NCBI GenBank assembly: GCA_964247055.1
Contig: OZ176056.1
Location: 1,488,001-1,552,000, forward strand
DNA: 64,000 nt
Direction of reading: 5' to 3'
DNA from: Paragordius varius
Taxonomy: Eukaryota > Nematomorpha
Part shown: piece by piece, positions 60,901 through 64,000 of the stretch
Layout: every line of letters begins with the position of its first letter
How positions within the stretch are numbered: position 1 is the stretch's first letter
The notes under the pieces: model-generated
Databases searched by the model: none
What the model saw: the letters and a program-made list of their open reading frames with translations, nothing else
Told to the model about the DNA's origin: nothing
Made by a program: the position numbers and the translations under genes

Positions 60901-61353
60901 AAACGTTGCAAAATAGTTTTCTTTCAAAATTAATTGTTATTATTACGAATTTAGGACATCAGTTGCCTTATGTAATTAAATTTAATTTTAAAAAAAAATT
61001 AATTAATTTTAATTATTTTACTGTTTGCATTTAATCGAATTTATTCGGGGCCAAAAAAATTTGAACTGGAAGCTTAATTCTAAAAATATGCCGAGTTGGA
61101 ACCGAAGCCAGAAAGCAATTTGAAATTATACTATTCCCTAAAATTAAGTTCTAATACTCTACCTACAAGATATTAATAATTTTAATCATGTTTTATATGT
61201 GTGATTTATAATTTATAAAGCCTTGCTATAGAGAATAATATTAGGGAAATTATTTATTGCATTTAGCAAAACCATAGCATGCATATACAAAACAGATCTG
61301 AAACCGATTTTTCTGGCCTTGTGTGCGAGTTAATGGTAAAAACTTTATATTAA
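41116..61353 (+). CDS. GILT (gamma-interferon-inducible lysosomal thiol reductase-like), 6 exons, first exon in five copies
   Basis: GILT proteins are secreted or lysosomal thiol reductases that reduce protein disulfides and act in immunity. Exons: one of five first exons (nearest 53160-53189), then 55097-55321, 58305-58385, 59455-59547, 60646-60786 and 61267-61353. All joins are phase 0 and GT/AG and give a 218-aa protein from the nearest first exon, usual for the family. A signal peptide spans the exon 1/2 join (MVNIYKAGLE + MCALCIILMQLTY). The active site is C44-R-D-S47 in YYESQCRDSKNF, a C-x-x-S form as in many arthropod members. The GILT signature CQHG-x2-EC-x2-N-x4-C is complete (C99-C114) and is split across exons 3 and 4. 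The protein ends ELMVKTLY. Family certain; the use of each first exon is inferred. Confidence 0.93.
41955..42533. mobile_element. TTAA-flanked MITE, copy 4 (array unit 1)
   Basis: TTAACACTTGG on the left, AAGTGTTAA on the right. It was carried along when the unit was duplicated (see copies 5 and 6 at equivalent places). Confidence 0.8.
43964..43976. repeat. Left target-site duplication of the Penelope-like insertion
   Basis: ACTAGCTTTTTAA, repeated at 46567-46579 on the other side of the insertion; other array units have this sequence once. Confidence 0.8.
44033..44070 (-). ncRNA. Hammerhead-ribozyme-like motif, left arm
   Basis: Inverted copy of the motif at 46470, on the minus strand. Confidence 0.5.
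44448..45475 (-). pseudogene. Penelope-like RT end plus GIY-YIG domain, minus-strand arm
   Basis: From right to left: RT motif RYVDDILIIDSE, then FLDIVISKIRN, a linker, and the GIY-YIG domain with YRLNCSDCPAKYIGQSKRDI and KLRYKEHLR, ending KTLYSIDIT. The Cys pair C-S-D-C just before the GIY-YIG core is typical of Penelope-like elements. The gene is incomplete at its N-terminus. Confidence 0.85.
45515..46252 (+). pseudogene. Penelope-like GIY-YIG domain, plus-strand arm
   Basis: The same 229-residue stretch as in the other arm (MQIKQTGEVVQYLLRQGY to YSIDIT), on the plus strand. The element-derived frame enters at about 45515 (ESYIKRTLLLPN); the reading before that belongs to the junction. No complete reverse transcriptase. 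Confidence 0.85.
46470..46510 (+). ncRNA. Hammerhead-ribozyme-like motif, right arm
   Basis: CTGATGA (46477-46483), a short G/C stem 'gcc'/'ggc', GAAA (46495-46498) and GTC (46505-46507) occur in type I order. Penelope-like elements are known to carry minimal hammerheads in their terminal repeats. One stem-II pair next to the core is imperfect, so activity is uncertain. Confidence 0.5.
46679..46711 (+). CDS. GILT first exon, copy 2
   Basis: Codes MVMNIYKAGLE, one codon longer than copy 1, donor GTAAAA kept. Its promoter-like block lies at about 43950, on the far side of the Penelope-like insertion. Confidence 0.55.
47727..48292. mobile_element. TTAA-flanked MITE, copy 5 (array unit 2)
   Basis: Same place in the unit and same orientation as copy 4, but with several small deletions and substitutions, so units 1 and 2 are an older pair than units 1 and 5. 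Confidence 0.8.
49907..49939 (+). CDS. GILT first exon, copy 3
   Basis: Codes MVKNIYKAVLE, donor GTAAAA kept. The TATA-like element upstream is changed to 'gctaatacaaaatactagc'. Confidence 0.55.
51486..51518 (+). CDS. GILT first exon, copy 4
   Basis: Codes MVKNIYKAWLE, donor GTAAAA kept; 'gctaatatataatactggc' lies about 120 nt upstream. Confidence 0.6.
53160..53189 (+). CDS. GILT first exon, copy 5 (nearest to exon 2)
   Basis: Codes MVNIYKAGLE; donor GTAAAA; joins exon 2 in phase 0 over a 1.9-kb intron. It has the full TATA-like block at about 53040. It is the default choice for the first exon because it is nearest. Confidence 0.7.
53552..54131. mobile_element. TTAA-flanked MITE, copy 6 (array unit 5)
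   Basis: Nearly identical to copy 4, including the shared short open frame on the minus strand; evidence for a recent duplication. Confidence 0.8.
55097..55321 (+). CDS. GILT exon 2 (signal peptide end and active site)
   Basis: Acceptor 'ggaattag'. 75 codons MCALCIILMQLTYVAPQTFE to IEFIPFGKAN, with YYESQCRDSKNFI (C-R-D-S). The exon starts with ATG, so translation from here is also conceivable. Donor GTAAAT, phase 0. Confidence 0.93.
55672..56258. mobile_element. TTAA-flanked MITE, copy 7 in GILT intron 2
   Basis: TTAACACTT on the left; right end AAGTCTTAA, slightly worn. Same orientation as copy 3. Confidence 0.75.
56284..56810. repeat. Unclassified dispersed repeat, copy 2
   Basis: 'cttttcacttttttatccta', 'gtttacctttt', 'aaaattgttcttatgc'; matches 26829-27270 and 61468-61940. 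It follows copy 7 of the TTAA MITE almost directly. Confidence 0.55.
57600..58125. repeat. Diverged inverted-repeat element in GILT intron 2
   Basis: 'ttttgttgaagcgtact' near 57620 returns as complement near 57875; 'ccatgataatcctgata' and 'aaaatttgggactttc' link it to 11863-12690. Confidence 0.45.
58305..58385 (+). CDS. GILT exon 3 (CQHG motif)
   Basis: 27 codons: YTLTNESRYDFEN, then CQHGHRECVGNKWH. Acceptor 'ctataatttag', donor GTAATA, phase 0 both sides. Confidence 0.92.
58573..59402. repeat. CACCC-type MITE split by a ~600-bp insertion, in GILT intron 3
   Basis: Left end 'ttcacccttgaacaa' with two 21-bp-type units, right end 'gttaagggtgat'-like sequence closing with 'ataaatggtata' at 59402, just before GILT exon 4. 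The interior between about 58680 and 59270 is unrelated to the family and may be a second insertion. Confidence 0.5.
59455..59547 (+). CDS. GILT exon 4
   Basis: 31 codons ACSLKHNRDPSFKVLKCLFE and KCTCNLESMKE. Its Cys at the second codon completes the signature of exon 3. Acceptor 'tatattatag', donor GTCATT. Confidence 0.9.
59970..60466. mobile_element. TTAA-flanked MITE, copy 8 (heavily diverged)
   Basis: 'cttggatacaacacattt' and 'cgattcaaaatgggg' on the left, 'tagataccgtaatttcgaag' on the right; ends worn. An old copy in GILT intron 4. Confidence 0.55.
60646..60786 (+). CDS. GILT exon 5
   Basis: 47 codons CMNKSGIDYNATKQCVDTVD to MYNYVPLVILKG; the V-P-x-V-x-x-x-G motif matches the family VPWVTING. 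Contains NAT, a glycosylation site. Donor GTATGA. Confidence 0.93.
61267..61353 (+). CDS. GILT exon 6 (last)
   Basis: QNHSMHIQNRSETDFSGLVC then ELMVKTLY and TAA; the L-V-C-E-L block is the usual GILT C-terminus. Phase 0. Confidence 0.88.
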   Translation, partial: QNHSMHIQNRSETDFSGLVCELMVKTLY

Positions 61354-61467
61354 AATTGAGTTATCACAGTATTATTATCTCACTAATTTAAGCTTTTATA
61401 TATATATTCTACAAATCAAAGGTTTAAAGTTTTTTTAAACCCTAGGTTCCATGGTAAGATTTTTATC

Positions 61468-61940
61468 TATTACCTTTTCACTTTTTTGCTTAGTTTACCT
61501 TCTGGAGGAGTTTTATTCAGCGCTCAATTATTTTAGTTATAATTTAATTAGTATCAGTATATCAAACATTGTTCTCATGTGTCAGATAAAAAAGGCTGAT
61601 TTAATGGGATGATATTAAAATCAAAATATAAGCTTTTGCTGTTAAAATGTAGCCTGAAAACTCTTCAATATTAATTATTTACATTTTGTAACCTTAATAT
61701 GCATTTGTTTGTCTGTTGCAAAAGCGATTTAAAAAATGGAAAATGGCGGCAAAAAGGGAGGATTTTTTTAGAATTCTACATTTTTTTTAAAAAAATTTTG
61801 TATAATGCTCCTAAAAGTGTAAACAAAGCATATTTTAAAATTCAGCTTAATAACTTAAATACCTTTTTAATATTCAAATTTAAAGGCTCTCTGGGATATA
61901 AAATTATACCAAAGGTACTGGAGTGTTTTAAAATTATCTT
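61468..61940. repeat. Unclassified dispersed repeat, copy 3
   Basis: 'attaccttttcacttttttg', 'ttgttctcatgtgtcag', 'ggtactggagtgttttaaaa'; same family and orientation as 26829 and 56284. Just downstream of GILT. Confidence 0.55.
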
Positions 61941-62605
61941 AATTTACTTTTTCCCATAATTTTTTTAGTTTTCTCCGTAAATGCATAAATTGAAAATTAT
62001 TTTTTACTTAATAACTTATGGTGTTATAAAAACTCATTCAATAGCGTCTTTAGGATACTTTTTAAATTTTGCAAATTAAAATGATTGACAAAATAGACTA
62101 TTTTCCGCTAAGTAGGATATAACCACTAGTGTATTTGTATGCCCGTAGTTTTTAAATTGTAAATAATTAATTTACAATCTTTAAATTTCATTTTGTAATA
62201 ACTTTTATAGTTTATTATGAGTAAAAAAATGAAGACATTAATAGGTTAAAATATAATATAAATCGGAATTTTTTTTATAAAAATTTCAAAATTTTATGAT
62301 GGAAATATTTTTGCGACAAATGATCGGTCATAAGGTAAATTACATTTTTTTATTAATTTGTTTTCATATATTTGCAGGGCAACCTAACTGTTTGTCCACC
62401 GTGAAAATTTACAAGATATTTCATATTATCCCAAATTAATCGAAATATGTTTATGATTTTTAAACATAATTTATATAATAATGGGTTTATTACATGATTC
62501 TTTGGATAGGTGTTGGGAAAAATAATTTGTATCTTTCATTTATGGTTCAATAAATCAATATAGATTGGGGGTATAAAATATTAATTTTAGCTATATATTA
62601 TAAAG

Positions 62606-62913
62606 ATGGGGTGTCCAACATACAAATGGCTTCGCGGGTCGCATTTATGATTCATAAAACTGACAGGGGCAGTATTCGAAATTTATATATGGACATTCAT
62701 AAGGAATTTTTTAGATTTACCAAACATAAAACCAGAAAATGCAGATATAGTAATTTTTTTTTAATTCTTGCCTATTAGATAGAGTTATTTATAAAAATTG
62801 AGGAAATATTAATTTTATTAAGATTTTATGAGAATATTTTTTTAATCTATGGATACCGAATTTTTCGCGGGTCCCACCCAAAGTTACAAGACTATTTGTG
62901 TTGACTACCCCTG
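62606..62913. repeat. hAT-like MITE, copy 2
   Basis: 'ggggtgtccaacatac' at the left and 'gttgactacccctg' at the right; same family as 10677-10872. Confidence 0.5.
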
Positions 62914-63087
62914 TTTTAGAGTGTAATTTGCGCTAAAGGTTTAATCTGTAACTTTGGCCTTTTATTTACATGTATAACAGTTAAGATTTCTACAGTATAA
63001 AATTTGGATAGCGTCTAAATCCGAATGGAACAAACAGCTGATTTAAAATAAATATGCAAATATTTACCATAATTAATCATTTATATT

Positions 63088-64000
63088 AAACAAAGTCCAC
63101 AAAAATAATTTTTTTAACCTATTTTTCGCTGAGACCGTAAAAATTCAATAAGAATTCTAACTATCCCCGTTAAAAGGCAAAAATTTTAGTCAAGTATTTC
63201 TTTTATGATAGCTGCTGGGTAAGGAGGTACCCGTTAAAAATTGATCCGTCATGTGGCTTTGAGATTTGGTACCGGAAAACAGGCCCAGTCAAATCCAAAT
63301 ATCGAAAAAATATAATGATTAATTGCCCCGCGCCCTTTTTTAAAATAGACCCCCAGTTTGGGCCACCCCGGTGAAAAATTGTTTTTTTTAAAAAACAAAA
63401 TCCCCACAAAAATGGTGTCTTTAAGACAATTTTCCGGAGGTGTTGGACCATTCAATTTCAAATATCATTTTTGAAGGTTATTTTTGATTGCGTCGAACAT
63501 AGTCGTCTCGCTTTTTTGATTTAGGGCCTCTTTTTATCCGCTCCCCCCGTAAAATGCGATTTTTTCAAAAAACAAAGTCCACAAAAATAATTTTTTGAAT
63601 CTATTTTTCGTCAAAGGTATGAGACCGTAAAAATTCAATGAGGGTTCTACTTATTCCTGGTTAAAATGCAAAAATTTTAGTCAAGCATTTCTATGATGAT
63701 AGCCGCTGGAAAAGGCGCTACCCGTTAAAAACTGATCCGCCGTGTGGCGTGATCTGGTACTGGAAAACCGGTAGACCCATTCAAATCCAAATATCGTAGA
63801 AATATGATCATTAATGAATGCCCCGACAATAGCTTGGCCCTTTTTTTTAACAGGCCCCCAGTTCGGGCCCATCCCTATGAAAAATGGTATTTTATTGAAA
63901 AGAGAATCCCTAAAAAAATCCTGTCTTTGAGACAATTTTACGGAGAATGTGTGTGACCATTCAATTTTAAATATGATTTTTGTTTAGTTATTTTCGATTG
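63088..64000. repeat. ~500-bp satellite, block 2, continuing past the window
   Basis: Two monomer starts ('atgtggctttgagatttggt' near 63250 and a variant near 63742). Same sequence and orientation as block 1 at 36773-39655, about 24 kb away. Confidence 0.85.

Larger units (their letters stand above)
61354..63087. other. Intergenic region after GILT
   Basis: Apart from the repeats at 61468 and 62606 I see no exon or RNA gene. Confidence 0.5.

Overview
This is animal nuclear DNA, very AT-rich, with spliced genes in long introns and dense transposon debris. Exon homology gives three firm gene identities: PERK (EIF2AK3), an equilibrative nucleoside transporter (ENT) and GILT. The C-x-x-S active site of the GILT protein fits arthropods. 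Two introns of 24 and 27 nt in ENT point to a lineage with extreme intron shrinkage. Strepsiptera is one guess; the window does not settle the species.

Layout. 432-11375 (-): twelve exons of PERK, covering the signal peptide and most of the luminal stress-sensing domain; the membrane span and kinase lie off the left edge. About 14380-18562 (+): a small unrecognised coiled-coil protein gene, divergent from PERK. 18892-26616 (-): a complete ENT gene with two alternative terminal exons. 31008-31463 (+): an unrecognised single-exon gene for a secreted/type I membrane protein. 32236-36404: foldback-like elements whose inverted ends are 21-bp minisatellites. 36773-39655 and 63088-64000: two blocks of a ~500-bp satellite with higher GC than its surroundings. 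40140-54930: a tandem array of 1.6-3 kb units, each holding a promoter-like region and a first exon. 55097-61353 (+): exons 2-6 of GILT, which the first exons of the array feed in phase.

The most unusual structure is that array: five copies of the GILT first exon (start codon, 10-11 codons, splice donor) stand before a single set of downstream exons. All five copies keep the reading frame and donor. One copy has a Penelope-like retroelement, inserted as an inverted dimer with hammerhead-like motifs, between its promoter-like region and its exon. Other notable points are the two ultra-short introns, the duplicated last exon of ENT, and a PERK splice donor that belongs to a ~155-bp tandem repeat spreading into the intron.

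The rest is introns and intergenic DNA filled with at least six small non-autonomous repeat families: a TTAA-flanked element, a CAGT-ended element, an element with 21-bp subterminal repeats, a hAT-like element and two diverged families. Exon coordinates come from homology remembered from the families plus GT/AG sites and phase, not from transcripts.
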